DNA of 64,000 nt from Chlorobium sp. (lineage in GTDB: Bacteria > Bacteroidota > Chlorobiia > Chlorobiales > Chlorobiaceae): positions 1 through 64,000 of the forward strand of contig SZXV01000009.1 of the NCBI GenBank assembly GCA_005862225.1, written 5' to 3'. Positions 17,701 to 28,011 of this stretch are shown here, piece after piece. The notes beneath the pieces are model-generated. The model had not been told where the DNA came from and did no database searches. It saw only the letters and a list, made by a program, of their open reading frames with translations. Each line of letters begins with the position of its first letter. Within the stretch, counting starts at the first letter, position 1. The position numbers and the translations under genes were made by a program.

Positions 17701-18649
17701 CACTGTTAAGAAAACTCAGTGCCCCAGTGACATTACCGTTGAATATGACATTTTGTCCAGAGACATGGACGTTATCCACAGTAACTGTACCATTGACGGT
17801 ATTGTTACCCTGAAACTCAACAATTGTTGTGTTTGTATCACTACTTGGTGTTGATTCAGTGATATTACCGGCAATTGTTGACGCTGCTGTGGTGAAAATC
17901 GCTTTTGAATTAGTTCCAGGGGCTCCATTGCCTCCCATATACAGGTTGGCGTAGAGATCTCCGTTAAATGTGGTTGTGCCGGAAGTAAGATAGGCGTTGC
18001 CATCGGTTGGGAGAGAACCGGAAGTCGTGCCCAACTGCACGATACCATTAAACTGATTTGTCCCTGTCAAATTCAGGGTACTGCCAACACCAGTGTCCGT
18101 TTTGATCGCATACCCGGAACCATCCGCCGTAACCGTAGAACCACTTGCAGTCAAAACTGCATACCAGTTCGGTGCATAATAGGTCGTAACAGTCCAGGAA
18201 GTTGTTGTTGTTCCACTAATGTAACCATTCCCAAAAAAATCAGAGTAACTATTGGTAAAACTCCCAGACGAAGGAGAAGGAACAACGCGATTATTATTAT
18301 CGTTACTTAAATTAATACCCTCTAATCCGAATGTATGTAAATAAACATCAGTTCCGTTTACCCCTGAAATAACAGTAGGCGGAACAGTTGGATAACTTAA
18401 TATGGGATTATAACCTGAAAGATCAGGGGGAATTGTCCCGCTTCCATTAGTTATTGAGTTGACGTACCATGAGTAATTGATCACAGCCTGCTGATCTCGA
18501 TACGATATATCAGCGGCAGTAACCGTCGTTTGAGCAGAAGCTCCACTGGAAAATATTATTCCAGTCATAGCATACGCAACAACTGCAGAGACCATACGAG
18601 GCCCCTGATGACTCCCTTTACTTACACGTTTTCGATAACTCACACTCAC
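14717..18649 (-). CDS. Large type V autotransporter (classical autotransporter)
   Basis: A 1310-residue outer-membrane/secreted protein. It starts at a GTG (18649; a second GTG lies two codons later) with AGGTGAG upstream. An extended signal peptide ends near SSGASA. The passenger (about residues 40-1020) is Gly/Thr/Ser/Asn-rich with repetitive beta-helix-like stretches (for example TLNLTGTNQFNGIV and GDLYANLYMGGNG). The last ~270 residues are the beta-barrel, from GLWVKTLGSYGKQ to a terminal Phe (TAAWKF) as BAM substrates require. Function is unknown; adhesion or surface display is usual. A terminator follows and no operon partner is evident. Confidence 0.9.
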   Translation of the reverse strand: MSVSYRKRVSKGSHQGPRMVSAVVAYAMTGIIFSSGASAQTTVTAADISYRDQQAVINYSWYVNSITNGSGTIPPDLSGYNPILSYPTVPPTVISGVNGTDVYLHTFGLEGINLSNDNNNRVVPSPSSGSFTNSYSDFFGNGYISGTTTTSWTVTTYYAPNWYAVLTASGSTVTADGSGYAIKTDTGVGSTLNLTGTNQFNGIVQLGTTSGSLPTDGNAYLTSGTTTFNGDLYANLYMGGNGAPGTNSKAIFTTAASTIAGNITESTPSSDTNTTIVEFQGNNTVNGTVTVDNVHVSGQNVIFNGNVTGALSFLNSAGTAYFGGGSDLTGNVSYAGNDAALTLSNGSNITYSIDGSGYPISGSGGDVVGAGTNNGTLTFEGSSEVSGTVGPIKSINVKGGESLVQLNTESGTTSVNTLAITADKAVVATSGLLSANAVTMDGHFSKLKLMDITSFTPLQPSSIATPESGAYTLPTLPYEAKGMVGTLNFGTYNTTINVPATGTQGKGTLEIGDNVNVTFSTNPALGINVVNGNNATLVIAGSSTIGGNLGTLASSSNTFNRIWAGSASDDNDHVPAIDTFQNDIYVGVNSVTAATAGSLSGTDRYTGYLHVGSGIVNLNGDLHGNLVIGSEDKPPVRNGPVSVEGSAYTTYGDGGVVSCVWADDGTVNIAHNKTVTGTITTNTDGTGFLNFMGSSNYSGTIGGSGASLNAVTFNSASTGSATTGFTATIGHNVYATTVTIGNSDGELKATALADISGTFDYAGASSMRGWTGGTVANIGSGVTQLGGYLVLDNEHDAINFGVAHVSATTFTTNGGALSFTVNSLNAAATIDGSSLLTLTEPSTEALTMTGTEKVQVNYVGSLANGSTYTLIDSTTSGSGWAIRTDTDAYGQVFDNSFSINSSVSQVGGDLIVTANRTGGGLYPASENYIQKSGTVGSFSNNAAIVLGGIAAAGSQSGDMVEVIQKIDIDNYGYGNNQANLATQMRRLAPIANGSIIQSAFSAFRLSLDALDMRLSAIRGNCCVSASDIARASLPQSGLWVKTLGSYGKQKQQGEYDGYNSTEYSVVAGFDGCVNRDLIVGLAGGYGSVDVDQQDFRDGDTMHINNYQLIGYLTYDLTESLYLDGAVSYGLNSYDGQRTAAIGRKADANFDGRQLGADLGVGYNFNLGKKTTLTPMVSVDYKQLKQDAYTETGAGAISLNIGEQLINRTRFGLGGRLATEWSGPDVSYRPEVAFHWYHDNNSLSKDIVSSFVGGGEAFTTPCFGSDANTWNLGAALTVSTKNTLSIQVRYDFDKRNDFTAHTGSLTAAWKF

Positions 18650-18982
18650 CTCACCGTTAAAAGTTAAGTAATCTTTCCAAGCAAAAATTATTTCAAAGTA
18701 CTTTGTTTACCGTTAAATTGCAATCGGTTATTATGTATTTGCAAATGGTTCAAGACGTTTGATTGTTCATAACCAACAATAAATAATGTGGCCTCGGAAT
18801 TTTTTGTCCAAACAAAACACTCCAGTGATTGTTTTCAAGCGCTTTAACTATTGGGCTGACACGCTCCTGATCCTCATGAGCATAGCTGATAAAAATATCG
18901 GTCATGCAATCCGTATCTATTTTTTCATGGTTGAGGCACCGTCGCCATGTTGCGCAGAATATACCCTCATTTTCTTGTCACA
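18650..18982. other. Spacer upstream of the autotransporter gene
   Basis: No gene is seen. The half nearest the autotransporter is AT-rich and carries a perfect 12-bp palindrome CAAAGTACTTTG at 18694-18705, about 45 bp before the start codon, a possible regulatory site. The rest, up to the radical SAM gene stop, has no clear structure. Confidence 0.4.
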
Positions 18983-20401
18983 TCACTCCATCCCCTTCAA
19001 CTGCCGCATCAAATCCTTACGCGCCATACCGTACATGTGCACATACAGCAAATTAAACATCAGCACCGCCGACCGCAGCCGGGGCGCACGCATAGCCCGT
19101 TTCACGGCGTTCTGCACGGTAAAGACGCGGCTGGTGAGCGCCGTATAACTCGGAATGAACTCTTGCAAGGGAATGCGCAAGGGCTTGTAGAGCATCTCCT
19201 GCCCCCATGAAAACTTGAAAGCATCGTGGTCATCAGGCGAGTGGAGCAGGCGCCCCTCCTCGGCGAGCCGGTTGAAAACGCCTGTGCCGGGAATGGGGCG
19301 CAGCAGATTGATACCGGGCACATCAACGCCGGTCTCTTCGATAAAGGCTTCGAGTTGGGCGGGCAGTTCAAGGGTGTCTTCGTCGAGGCCGTAGATGAAG
19401 CTGCCATAGACACATATCCCTGCCTGGCGAATACGCTTGATGCACTCCACCTGGCGGTCGGCGGGGTTGTGGAACTTCTTGTGGGCATGGTTGCTGCCAT
19501 CGGAGAGGCTTTCAATACCGATCAGGAGGGCGCCGCAACCGGAGCGGGCAAAGGCATCGAGAAGCCGGGGTTTTTCACCAAGAGCGGTGGTGGCCTGGCC
19601 TACCCATTTGATCCTGAAGGGCTCCAGTTGACGAAAAAGCTGTTCGGCATACTCTTCGTCGGCGTTGATGGTGTCGTCGAGAAAGAAGAAGATCCGCTTG
19701 TCCTCTTTCAGAAACGTTTCAACCTCCCTGAGAACGGCGGGAATGGTTCGGTGGCGCAGACGGTGGCCATTCATGACATGCACGTTGCAGAAGTCGCAAC
19801 TGAAGGGGCAGCCACGGGTGGTCTGCACCACGTTGGTGGTGAAGTAACTCTGGATGTCGAGCGCACTCTTGTTGACAACGCGCTCAATCGAGAGGTCGGG
19901 GAAGGTGGCAACCTGGTACTCCGGCTTGAGTTCGCCAGCAAGCAGATCCTCCTGCACCTCGCGCCAGATATCGTCGGCCTCACCGATGACCAGTGCATCG
20001 GCATGGTCGCGGCACTGGTCGGGAAAAATGGAGACGTAGGGGCCTCCGAGCACCACCTTGATGCCTCTGGAACGGAGCGCCCGGGCAAGCTCAAAGGCTG
20101 GCCTGACAGCGCCAGTCTGGACGCTGATACCAGCCATATCCCAGTGCTGATCGAGAGGAAGCTTTTCAAAACGCAGGTCGCAGAATGTCTGGCTCACGCC
20201 CGCCACCTTCTGGGAGCTGAGAATCATCAGCGCCAGCGGCGGAATCGCGAACTGTGCCCGCCTGATGATGTTGCTCAGGGCGGTGTCTTTCAATGAGCTG
20301 AAGATGCTGCGCTTGGCTGAGGTGCTGTCGAGCGAAGCCGCTCCATCAACACCGCTATCAGCTTGAATAAAAATGAGTAGTACTTTTTTCTCAACAGCCA
20401 T
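18983..20401 (-). CDS. B12-binding-type radical SAM protein
   Basis: A 472-residue protein with an N-terminal cobalamin-binding-like Rossmann region (about residues 60-145; LGGPYVSIFPDQ and ADALVIGEADDIW). A radical SAM barrel follows, with the CXXXCXXC cluster at Cys198, 202 and 205 (GCPFSCDFC). The region IESLSDGSNHAHKKF and a C-terminal helical block (about 370-470) resemble the DUF4070 class, to which the bacteriochlorophyll methyltransferases BchQ and BchR and the hopanoid methylase HpnP belong. The segment after the cluster (NVHVMNGHRLRHR) differs from what I remember of those enzymes, so I do not assign a substrate. A pigment- or lipid-modifying methylase is possible. It lies 105 bp downstream of mutS on the same strand. 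Confidence 0.8.
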   Translation of the reverse strand: MAVEKKVLLIFIQADSGVDGAASLDSTSAKRSIFSSLKDTALSNIIRRAQFAIPPLALMILSSQKVAGVSQTFCDLRFEKLPLDQHWDMAGISVQTGAVRPAFELARALRSRGIKVVLGGPYVSIFPDQCRDHADALVIGEADDIWREVQEDLLAGELKPEYQVATFPDLSIERVVNKSALDIQSYFTTNVVQTTRGCPFSCDFCNVHVMNGHRLRHRTIPAVLREVETFLKEDKRIFFFLDDTINADEEYAEQLFRQLEPFRIKWVGQATTALGEKPRLLDAFARSGCGALLIGIESLSDGSNHAHKKFHNPADRQVECIKRIRQAGICVYGSFIYGLDEDTLELPAQLEAFIEETGVDVPGINLLRPIPGTGVFNRLAEEGRLLHSPDDHDAFKFSWGQEMLYKPLRIPLQEFIPSYTALTSRVFTVQNAVKRAMRAPRLRSAVLMFNLLYVHMYGMARKDLMRQLKGME

Positions 20402-20506
20402 ATATTACCTGTCAAAGGCACGGTTTGTGCCTTTATCTAACGTTTAATTTGTTCGTAGAGACAACGCTTACGTGATCCTCTACAATCCATAATCATTTAT
20501 CATCCA

Positions 20507-23125
20507 TCAATAGCCTCCCCCATTCCGGGCCAGTTCCTGAAGCTTTTTCAGCTCCAGCAGAGCATCGAGCGGGGTAAGCCTGTCGAGATCAAGCGACTCA
20601 ACGGCTGTGCGAAGCTGGTTGTCTGCCTCTTCAAACAGGCTGATCTGCATACTCCTGATTTTAGGTGGCCGAATCAGGGGTATCTCAATGTCGCGTTTCT
20701 CCATACCAGCAAGAATCTCCTTTGCCCGCAAGATCACCTCCGCTGGCATTCCCGCCATTTTAGCCACCTCAATACCATAACTGTTGTCGGTAGAGCCACG
20801 AATAATCTTGCGCAGAAAAATCACCTTGTCGGCAGTCTCAACAACGGTGGCATTATAGTTCACCACTCCAGGCAGTCGGCTCTCCAGTTCGGCAAGTTCA
20901 TGATAATGGGTTGCAAAAAGGGTTTTTGCACCGATTGATCGGCAGATATATTCGCTCATTGACCAGGCAATAGACATGCCGTCAAAGGTGCTGGTTCCCC
21001 TGCCTATCTCATCGAGCAGCAGCAGGCTTCTGGAGGTGGCATTGTTGAGAATGCTGGCCGCCTCATTCATCTCAACCAGAAAAGTGCTCTCACCGGAAGC
21101 AAGATTGTCTGAAGCTCCGACCCGTGTAAAGATGCGGTCAACGAGCCCGATCTCCGCCCGCTCCGCCGGAACAAAACTCCCCGCCTGTGCCAAAAGAACA
21201 ATCAGGCCAATCTGGCGCAGAAAGGAGCTTTTGCCCGCCATGTTGGGGCCGGTAATCATCAGCATCTTCTGCTTCTCGTCGAAGTGGCAGTCATTCGGCA
21301 CATAAGGCTCCTCAACGCTCATCATCCTTTCAAGTACGGGATGACGGCCACCAACAATGAAGAGCTTTTCATGCTCCATGATCTCCGGCTTGCAGTAGCC
21401 GTATTCGACCGCAGAGAGGGCAAAGGAGCAGAGCGAATCAATTTCAGCGATGAGAGATGCGTTTTCCTGTATTCCTGACGCTTGTTCTGCAATGAGAAGA
21501 CAAAGGTCGTGAAAGAGCTGCGCTTCGAGCACCAGACTTTTCTCTTCAGCATTGAGAATCTTCTCCTCATACTCTTTTAAGGCAGGAATGATGTAGCGCT
21601 CGGCGTTGACAAGGGTCTGTTTCTTCTCGTAATAAGCTGGAACCTTGTCAGTGTTGGCGCGGCTGATTTCGATGTAGTAACCGAACACCTTGTTGAAACT
21701 CACCTTGAGCGACGAGATGGTAGTGGCGGCTCGCTCCTCCTGCTGAATCTGCAAGAGGCGGTCTTTAGCTGTTGAGGCAACGGAGCGGAGATCATCAAGC
21801 TCGGCGTTGTAGCCAGGGCGAATGTAACCGCCATCACGCATTGATGCGCCTGATTCGGGATCAATCGCCTCCTCAATTCGTGCTGCAAGCTCCGGCAGCG
21901 GCTGCAACGTAAAGGCAAGCGATCCCAGCCGGGCCGAACCAGCCTGATGCAGCAGCTCCTGAATCTTCGGAATGGCAGAGAGCGAGAGGCCAAGCTGGCG
22001 AACCTCCCGTGGAATGGTGCGAAACGTGGCAATTCGGGCAAGCGACCGCTCAAGATCGTTGATGGCCGACATCTGCTCGCTCAACCCCTCCCGCAACGCC
22101 CGGTTCTCGGTCAACTCCCCAACCGCATCGAGGCGCAGTCTGATCTCCTCAACCTTTTTCAGCGGTCGTTGAAGCCATCGCCGGATCAAGCGGGCTCCCA
22201 TGGGGTTGCGCGTGCGATCCATCACCTGAAGCAGGCTCCCGTTCAGCGTGCCATCCTGCATGGAGGAGATAATCTCCAGATTGCGCTTGGTCTGCTGGTC
22301 AAGCGTCATGTACTCCGCGTTATGCAGCTCCCCAATGCGGGTAATGTAGTGCAGGCGATTCTGCCGGGTCTCCTCAAGATACTGGAGCACCACACCAGCG
22401 GCCACCCTGCCGGCACGGTTGCCCTCAATGCCGAACCCCTTCAGCGAGTGGGTCTTGAACTGCCGCGAGAGCACCTCCTGCGCCTGCTCTTCACTGAACA
22501 TCCATGAATCAAGCTCGGTGACAAGCGTCTCCGCCGGTAACGCTTTTTTCAGAAGCTCGGCACGCTCTCTTTCAAAGGAAGAGACAAGAACTTCCGAGGG
22601 GTGCAGTGAAAGAAGAAAGTCTTTAAGCTCAACGGGCTGTAGAGAGGCAATCCTGAATTCAGCCGTTGTCACATCGATAAAGGCCACACCAACCAGCAGC
22701 GTTCTGCCCTCTTTGAGATAGGCAACTGCACAAAGGTAGTTATTGTGCCGATCGTCGAGCAGCTTGTCGCTGTAAATGACACCTGGAGTAATAATGTCGG
22801 TGATTTCACGGCGGACAATCCCTTTGGCATCGGCCGGATCTTCAACCTGGTCGCACACCGCCACCTTGAAGCCTTTTTTGACCAGTTTGGCTATGTATCC
22901 TTCACTGGCATGATGGGGAAAGCCCGCCATTGGTATATCGATGGTGCGTTTGGTCAGCACAATGTTCAGAGCGGTTGAGACCGTAACGGCATCGTCAAAA
23001 AAGGTTTCGTAAAAATCTCCAACCCTGAAGAGCAGCAGAAAATCAGGATATCGCTCCTTTACCTCCAGATACTGCCGCATCATTGGGGAGTGCTCTTTCT
23101 GCGTGGAACCCTCTGCTTTGCTCAT
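20507..23125 (-). CDS. mutS: DNA mismatch repair protein MutS
   Basis: About 872 residues from the ATG at 23125, which gives the usual MutS N-terminus; a GTG at 23206 would add 27 residues with no homology signal. The mismatch-sensing Phe-X-Glu is at residues 38-40 (GDFYETF). The C-terminal ATPase has Walker [10 protein letters not shown], Walker [13 protein letters not shown] and the THYHEL switch. MutS binds mismatches as a dimer and recruits MutL. No mutL is nearby. The gene is complete and normal in length. It is read leftward, divergent from the small membrane-protein gene at 23391. Confidence 0.96.
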   Translation of the reverse strand: MSKAEGSTQKEHSPMMRQYLEVKERYPDFLLLFRVGDFYETFFDDAVTVSTALNIVLTKRTIDIPMAGFPHHASEGYIAKLVKKGFKVAVCDQVEDPADAKGIVRREITDIITPGVIYSDKLLDDRHNNYLCAVAYLKEGRTLLVGVAFIDVTTAEFRIASLQPVELKDFLLSLHPSEVLVSSFERERAELLKKALPAETLVTELDSWMFSEEQAQEVLSRQFKTHSLKGFGIEGNRAGRVAAGVVLQYLEETRQNRLHYITRIGELHNAEYMTLDQQTKRNLEIISSMQDGTLNGSLLQVMDRTRNPMGARLIRRWLQRPLKKVEEIRLRLDAVGELTENRALREGLSEQMSAINDLERSLARIATFRTIPREVRQLGLSLSAIPKIQELLHQAGSARLGSLAFTLQPLPELAARIEEAIDPESGASMRDGGYIRPGYNAELDDLRSVASTAKDRLLQIQQEERAATTISSLKVSFNKVFGYYIEISRANTDKVPAYYEKKQTLVNAERYIIPALKEYEEKILNAEEKSLVLEAQLFHDLCLLIAEQASGIQENASLIAEIDSLCSFALSAVEYGYCKPEIMEHEKLFIVGGRHPVLERMMSVEEPYVPNDCHFDEKQKMLMITGPNMAGKSSFLRQIGLIVLLAQAGSFVPAERAEIGLVDRIFTRVGASDNLASGESTFLVEMNEAASILNNATSRSLLLLDEIGRGTSTFDGMSIAWSMSEYICRSIGAKTLFATHYHELAELESRLPGVVNYNATVVETADKVIFLRKIIRGSTDNSYGIEVAKMAGMPAEVILRAKEILAGMEKRDIEIPLIRPPKIRSMQISLFEEADNQLRTAVESLDLDRLTPLDALLELKKLQELARNGGGY

Positions 23126-23324
23126 GGTGTGATCATCAGTTAATGAAACTCCCCGCACCGCAAGCAGCGAGGTATCCGGTTGTAGAAGAAGCGTAACAAA
23201 ATTCACCGCAAGGGGTGAAGAATTCTGCCCTGATATTAAATCACTTTAGAGCGCAACTATCCCGCTTCCTTTTGCGAAAAAGAAGCTACTTCAGCGCACC
23301 TTAATAAACAAGTGCGGGAATCTC

Positions 23325-23353
23325 TTGACAAGAGGTGCAAGAAAAAGTATGTT
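23325..23353 (+). promoter_or_regulatory. Sigma-70-like promoter for the small membrane-protein gene
   Basis: A consensus TTGACA at 23325-23330 is followed after exactly 17 bp by TATGTT at 23348-23353, and the ATG of the next gene lies 37 bp downstream. This is the best promoter match in the window. Confidence 0.65.
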
Positions 23354-23390
23354 GAGGCAACAATAAGAGAACTCATCACCAGTTGAAACT

Positions 23391-23831
23391 ATGGAAATTT
23401 TTCATACGCTTCTGCGTTTTCTGCACGTCACCGCTTTTGCCGCATGGTTCGGTTCAGTGCTTGCATCAATCTATTTTCTCAAAAGCATTGAAGAGAAGCT
23501 CACGGGGAACGCAATCAATACCAGCGAATATACCTCTCTCCTCCAACGTTACATCAAGCTCGAAACAAAAGTTGCCGACACCGGGTTCAAGACAGTCATC
23601 ATAACGGGTATTCTGCTGGCGGCCTTGTACCATGGCTGGACGCTCTGGGTTTTTGTGAAAATTGGCCTTATTGTGCTTCAGGTTGCGTTGACGCTTGGCT
23701 ACATCACCCGTTCCATACGCACACTCAGCTACCCTTGCTCCCCAGCCAATTACAAGCGCTGGTATCGGCTTTTCACTATTTCACTTACCATGTTTGCCCT
23801 GGTACTGACCATCAGCTTTTTTCTTCTTTGA
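23391..23831 (+). CDS. Small four-helix membrane protein (CopD/DUF2269-like)
   Basis: A 146-residue inner-membrane protein with four predicted helices: about residues 5-28 (FLHVTAFAAWFGSVLASIYF), 64-82, 83-103 and 125-145. The start LLRFLHVTAFAAWFG resembles the HVxxxxxWxG pattern of CopD/DUF2269 proteins, in which the His may bind haem or metal. Function is unknown. A good promoter precedes it. The ribosomal genes rplU-rpmA follow 133 bp later from their own promoter. Confidence 0.65.
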   Translation: MEIFHTLLRFLHVTAFAAWFGSVLASIYFLKSIEEKLTGNAINTSEYTSLLQRYIKLETKVADTGFKTVIITGILLAALYHGWTLWVFVKIGLIVLQVALTLGYITRSIRTLSYPCSPANYKRWYRLFTISLTMFALVLTISFFLL

Positions 23832-23906
23832 AGGCCCAATATCCAAACAACAGCTACCCCTGTTATTGAAACAAGAAAGAGATTTCCCTGGATGCTTTTC
23901 CATTAT

Positions 23907-23934
23907 TTGATAATCAGGGAATTATTACTATATT
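23907..23934 (+). promoter_or_regulatory. Promoter for rplU-rpmA
   Basis: TTGATA (23907-23912) and TATATT (23929-23934) are spaced by 16 bp, and the rplU start is 31 bp downstream. The elements are close to consensus. Confidence 0.5.
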
Positions 23935-23964
23935 CAAGACCTTTATCACTAAAATATATCTGTA

Positions 23965-24252
23965 ATGCAGGCGCTGATCAAGATTTCCGACAAACAATAT
24001 CTGGTACAACAAGGGGACACACTCTTCGTTCCCAAACAAAGAACGGCAATTGGCGAAACCATGGAAATCAAAAGCATGGCATCGATTGACGGCGAAAATA
24101 CTGTTCTGGCAGCAGGCAGCATTCAGGCAAAAGTTCTTGCTCATGTCAAGGATGAGAAGGTTATCGTGTTCAAGAAAAAACGGAGGAAACGTTATCAGGT
24201 AAGAAACGGACACCGTCAGCAGATGACCCAGATCGAAGTTGTTTCGCTTTAA
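23965..24252 (+). CDS. rplU: 50S ribosomal protein L21
   Basis: A 95-residue ribosomal protein of the large subunit that contacts 23S rRNA. The beginning ALIKISDKQYLVQQGDTLFV and the end FKKKRRKRYQVRNGHRQQMT are clear L21 motifs. It is followed by rpmA after 32 nt, the usual pairing in bacteria. The start Met precedes the conserved first strand directly, so the assigned start is secure. Confidence 0.96.
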   Translation: MQALIKISDKQYLVQQGDTLFVPKQRTAIGETMEIKSMASIDGENTVLAAGSIQAKVLAHVKDEKVIVFKKKRRKRYQVRNGHRQQMTQIEVVSL

Positions 24253-24284
24253 AGATTCAGGATTTCTAACGTTAATTTTTTGCT

Positions 24285-24539
24285 ATGGCTCATAAAAAAG
24301 GTGGCGGATCAACCAAAAACGGTCGCGACAGTAATCCGAAATATCTCGGAGTTAAAGCAGCCGGAGGCTCTACGGTAGCAGCAGGCACAATTATTCTTCG
24401 CCAGAGAGGCACCGTTATCAAACCTGGCATCAATGCCGGTCTTGGACGTGATCATACTATTTTTGCTCTTGTTGACGGTGTCGTGACATTTCGCAACGGA
24501 CGCAATAATAAAAAGCAGGTCAACATACTTCCCTGCTGA
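24285..24539 (+). CDS. rpmA: 50S ribosomal protein L27
   Basis: An 84-residue protein whose N-terminus reaches the peptidyl-transferase centre. It begins [20 protein letters not shown], the family hallmark, without the cleavable extension found in some Firmicutes. It has the normal [10 protein letters not shown] core. It forms an operon with rplU and ends at a strong terminator. Confidence 0.97.
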   Translation: MAHKKGGGSTKNGRDSNPKYLGVKAAGGSTVAAGTIILRQRGTVIKPGINAGLGRDHTIFALVDGVVTFRNGRNNKKQVNILPC

Positions 24540-24567
24540 ACCATGTCTGTTACTCAATAAGTTTTGA

Positions 24568-25617
<1,050 letters not shown>

Positions 25618-25642
25618 ATCTCCTGCATATAAGGACACTTCA

Positions 25643-25671
25643 CAAAAAGCGGTCGAGAGACCGCTTTTTTG
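25643..25671. terminator. Bidirectional terminator between mdh and aguA
   Basis: AAAAAGCGGTC and GACCGCTTTTTT form a perfect stem with a GAGA loop, with A-run and T-run on the two sides. It lies 26 bp after the mdh stop and 16 bp beyond the aguA stop on the other strand, so it serves both convergent units. Confidence 0.85.
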
Positions 25672-25686
25672 TTTCATACATGAGTT

Positions 25687-26730
25687 TTACAATGAGGGCT
25701 CTTCGTGTGTTATACAGTGTATAGCTCCAAGTCCCCAGACAAGATCAGTACAATCGATACCGACAACATTCCTCTCCGGGAAAAATTCCTGCAATATCTG
25801 AATGGCTCTCTGGTCTTGTTCGCACCGGTAGGTTGGGACAAGAACTACCGTGTTTGCAATATAGAAGTTTGCGTAACTGGCTGGCAAGCGACATTCATCA
25901 TGCAAAAACGGCAAGGGCATAGGCAGTCTCACCACCTTGAGCGGATTGCCATCAAGATCCGTGTAACGTAGCAGTCTCCTGTAATTTTCCTGCAACGCCT
26001 CATAATTCTCATCTTCAGGATCATCCTCAACAGCAATCACAACGGTTGTTTCATTGACAAAACGCGCCATATCATCAACATGGCCATCCGTATCGTCGCC
26101 CACAATGCCGTCGCCAAGCCAGAGAACTTTTTCAATGCCAAGATATCGACCAAGCGCAAGCTCAATCTGCTCGCGACTCATTGACGGGTTGCGGTTAGGA
26201 TTCAGCAGACAAGCCTCACTCGTCAGCAGAAGCCCTTTTCCGTTCACATCAATAGAACCTCCTTCAAGAATCATGCCGGGAGAAACAAGAGGTAACTGCT
26301 CCAGCGCAGCAATCATTTCTGGCACGGCATTGTCATGATGGAAGGAGGAATATTTTCCGCCCCACGCATTGTATTCCCAATTCATGATAATTTTTTCAAT
26401 CATCCCGTTTTTCTGACGAAAAACATAGTTCGGCCCATGATCCCTGCACCAGGCATCATTGGTTGGAATGCGATGAAGAAAAATACATTCTCTTCGAAGC
26501 TGCTGATGATCAGAGTTGCGAAACAAGTCCAACACCTCTTGCTCCATTTCTGCATCAACCACATTGATATGGACCTCTTCTGAAGAACTCAGCCAGGCCG
26601 CAATGTTGAGAAACACATCAGGAATCGGCTTGAACTTGCCAGGCCATGTCTCAAGCCGATGTGGCCAGGAGAGCCAGGTCGCCTTGTGAGCAGCCCACTC
26701 AGGCGGCATAAAATAAGTCGATTCAGCCAT
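25687..26730 (-). CDS. aguA: Agmatine deiminase
   Basis: A 347-residue guanidino-group-modifying enzyme that turns agmatine into N-carbamoylputrescine and ammonia. The conserved pieces are PPEWAAHKATWLSWP at the N-terminus, NDAWCRDHGP, LEGGSIDVNG, GDDTDGHVDDMARF, and the catalytic Cys339 in GAIHCITHEEP near the C-terminus. Length is typical. It is the last gene of a leftward run; aguB, the next enzyme of the pathway, lies two genes upstream, with the M48 protease between them (12 nt from aguA). Arginine decarboxylase is not in the window. Confidence 0.95.
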   Translation of the reverse strand: MAESTYFMPPEWAAHKATWLSWPHRLETWPGKFKPIPDVFLNIAAWLSSSEEVHINVVDAEMEQEVLDLFRNSDHQQLRRECIFLHRIPTNDAWCRDHGPNYVFRQKNGMIEKIIMNWEYNAWGGKYSSFHHDNAVPEMIAALEQLPLVSPGMILEGGSIDVNGKGLLLTSEACLLNPNRNPSMSREQIELALGRYLGIEKVLWLGDGIVGDDTDGHVDDMARFVNETTVVIAVEDDPEDENYEALQENYRRLLRYTDLDGNPLKVVRLPMPLPFLHDECRLPASYANFYIANTVVLVPTYRCEQDQRAIQILQEFFPERNVVGIDCTDLVWGLGAIHCITHEEPSL

Positions 26731-26742
26731 AAAATGTTCATT

Positions 26743-27996
26743 TCAGGATTTGGCACGACCGGCAGCTAACGCTTTGATGCGTTTGATACGCTGTAAAACA
26801 GGCGGATGAGAATAGTTCAAAAAAACATAAAGGGGATGCGGTGTAAGATTTGACAGATTGTTGCGTGCCAACTTTTTCAGTGCGTCGCCCAGAGCCTGCC
26901 CATGCTCATAGGTCGAAACCGCATAAGCATCAGCTTCATACTCATGTTTTCTTGAAAGGGCATTCATGACAACAGAAAGGATCCATTCTATCGGCGTATA
27001 AAGAAGCATGAAAAAAATCAGACTCCCATAGACAGAGGTATCCGTCATGAGAAAAGCATCAAAAAGAGAGCGGTTATTCATAAAAAGAGAGAGAAGAAAA
27101 AAAATCACACCGAGATGACCGAGGCTCAGGAACATCGTCACGACAATATGCTTTTTCATGAAATGACCTATTTCGTGAGCAAGCACCGCAACCAGCTCAT
27201 GAACGGTATGCGAGGCAATAAGCGTGTCAAAAAGGGCAATCCTCTTGTATTTACCAAATCCTGTAAAAAAAGCATTTGCTTTTTCTGAACGTTTTGATCC
27301 ATCAAGAACATAAATATCGGAAAGAGGGAATTTAACCCTGGAAGCGTAGCGCATTATATCACTCTTCAGCTCTCCAGCACCAAGAGGAACAAATTTGTTA
27401 AAAAGAGGCATGATCAACGTTGGAGCAACATACTGGAGCAAAAGAGAGAAGAGCATCATTCCCCCCCACGCCCATAACCAGGCCATTGATCCGGCGACCT
27501 CAAAAAACCAGAGCACTCCGGCAAGCAGAGGCGTGCCAAGCAGAACAGCAAGCAATAGCGCTTTGAAGATATCCAGGACAAACACAGACGGGGTCGTTTT
27601 ATTGAAGCCAAATTTCTCCTCAATAATAAAGGTCTCACAGGCGCTGAACGGAAGGGCGACAAGCGACTGCAGAAGCAGCAACGTCCCAATATAAAGCACC
27701 CCTGTCACAACCGGATTAAACCCATATCCCCTCAAAAACTGGTCGAGCAGATTAAAGCTTCCCGTAAACCAGAAAAGCAGAAGAATAAGCAGATCAATAG
27801 CCGCGCTGAACAAGGACAACGTGGTGGTGGCACCAAGATAGTCTCGCGACTTTTTGCAGGCATCCTTATCAAACAGTCTTGCAAACTCCTCAGGAAGCCC
27901 TGCCGCAGCAGCCCTGAGATTGAGCAATTCTGAAACCAGCCTGACCAGAAAAGTAATAATCAGCGTAAAAAATATTACCGCACCAAATATGTTCAT
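26743..27996 (-). CDS. M48-family membrane metalloprotease (Ste24/CAAX-prenyl-protease type)
   Basis: A 417-residue zinc protease of the inner membrane. The zinc motif HEIGH is in VAVLAHEIGHFMKKHI, and the third ligand is likely the Glu in HEYEADAYA. Six or so hydrophobic segments surround it, and the long N-terminal membrane domain matches Ste24 rather than the shorter HtpX. Bacterial members are thought to remove damaged membrane proteins. It sits 12 nt before aguA and 15 nt after aguB, an unusual neighbourhood with no obvious functional tie. Confidence 0.9.
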   Translation of the reverse strand: MNIFGAVIFFTLIITFLVRLVSELLNLRAAAAGLPEEFARLFDKDACKKSRDYLGATTTLSLFSAAIDLLILLLFWFTGSFNLLDQFLRGYGFNPVVTGVLYIGTLLLLQSLVALPFSACETFIIEEKFGFNKTTPSVFVLDIFKALLLAVLLGTPLLAGVLWFFEVAGSMAWLWAWGGMMLFSLLLQYVAPTLIMPLFNKFVPLGAGELKSDIMRYASRVKFPLSDIYVLDGSKRSEKANAFFTGFGKYKRIALFDTLIASHTVHELVAVLAHEIGHFMKKHIVVTMFLSLGHLGVIFFLLSLFMNNRSLFDAFLMTDTSVYGSLIFFMLLYTPIEWILSVVMNALSRKHEYEADAYAVSTYEHGQALGDALKKLARNNLSNLTPHPLYVFLNYSHPPVLQRIKRIKALAAGRAKS

Positions 27997-28011
27997 AGTA
28001 AATGAGATCGT

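Noticed and set aside
19226-20296. 356-codon frame antisense to the radical SAM gene
   Set aside because: The sense-strand protein has clear cluster and fold motifs; this frame is a by-product of its codon use.
20414-20434. 8-bp hairpin AAAGGCAC/GTGCCTTT between mutS and the radical SAM gene as a terminator
   Set aside because: No T-run follows on either strand; it may be incidental.
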